From positions 1 to 5,587 of the forward strand of contig JACZST010000137.1 in assembly GCA_022574065.1 (NCBI GenBank): DNA of 5,587 nucleotides. The letters are read 5' to 3'. The stretch's first letter is position 1. Every line of letters begins with the position of its first letter. A model generated the notes under the pieces. That model did not search any database, had not been told where the DNA came from, and saw only the letters and a program-made list of their open reading frames with translations. Both the position numbers and the translations under genes were made by a program. The stretch comes from Acidobacteriota bacterium (GTDB lineage: Bacteria > Actinomycetota > Acidimicrobiia > Spongiisociales > UBA5794). Shown in pieces: positions 5,500 through 5,587 of the stretch.

Positions 5500-5587
5500 T
5501 TTCCCGCTCCTGCCGCTTCGCGGCGGGCCGCTCGGGCCACGGCTCCGCGGGTGGCCACGGCGACCGAGACCGGATCGCGCCCTGTTT
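5500..5587. repeat. 88-bp direct repeat, copy 2, ending at the window edge
   Basis: A perfect second copy of 5399-5486, offset by 101 bp and separated by a 13-bp unique spacer (GCGGAGCACCATT). The window stops exactly where the copy-1 identity would end, which suggests either a contig break at a repeat boundary or more units beyond. The 13 bp before copy 1 differ from the spacer, so the unit as seen is 88 bp, not 101 bp. Confidence 0.9.

Noticed and set aside
5277..5558. Minus-strand ORF (93 codons) over the dnaJ end and the 88-bp repeats
   Set aside because: Its sequence is the repeat translated one and a half times plus antisense dnaJ; there is no ribosome site or family resemblance.
5399..5587. 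CRISPR array
   Set aside because: The repeat is 88 bp with a 13-bp spacer, the reverse of CRISPR proportions, and no cas gene is present.

Overview
The window is a compact stretch of housekeeping genes, all on the + strand, from a high-GC bacterium: lepA (elongation factor 4), hemW (radical-SAM heme chaperone), hrcA (heat-shock repressor) and dnaJ (class I J-protein). The order lepA-hemW-hrcA-dnaJ, with no grpE or dnaK alongside, matches Actinomycetota, where the dnaJ next to hrcA is the 'dnaJ2' paralogue. The protein sequences and GC-rich third positions fit that phylum. An acidimicrobial-type lineage is possible, but the class cannot be fixed from this window.

Layout: 1-36 is a short leader with a small hairpin just before the lepA start. 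Positions 37-1863 are lepA, which carries an unusual 9-residue Gly/Arg-rich insertion in the switch I region, encoded by three perfect 7-bp repeats. Positions 1864-2037 form a 174-bp spacer made largely of low-complexity and repeat DNA: a 7-bp repeat array directly after the lepA stop, an imperfect palindrome, and a second 7-bp repeat array that runs into the hemW start and supplies its ATG. Positions 2038-3231 are hemW. The last bases of hemW and the following few carry a degenerate CIRCE-like inverted repeat with the canonical 9-bp spacer, overlapping a -10-like box just before hrcA (3254-4261). dnaJ (4258-5337) overlaps hrcA by 4 bp and is probably translationally coupled to it. Positions 5338-5587 have no supported gene. 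They hold two perfect 88-bp direct repeats with a 101-bp period, and the window ends on the last base of the second copy.

How the genes fit together: hrcA-dnaJ looks like an autoregulated heat-shock pair, in which HrcA would bind the CIRCE-like site over its own promoter and so also control the co-chaperone DnaJ. lepA (translation under stress) and hemW (heme trafficking) are conserved neighbours in this phylum without an obvious shared pathway. No new defence or biosynthetic system is visible. The notable features are non-coding or repeat-derived: three different 7-bp tandem repeats within 2 kb, one inside the lepA reading frame and one providing the hemW start codon; the divergent CIRCE; and the 88-bp repeat pair at the edge.
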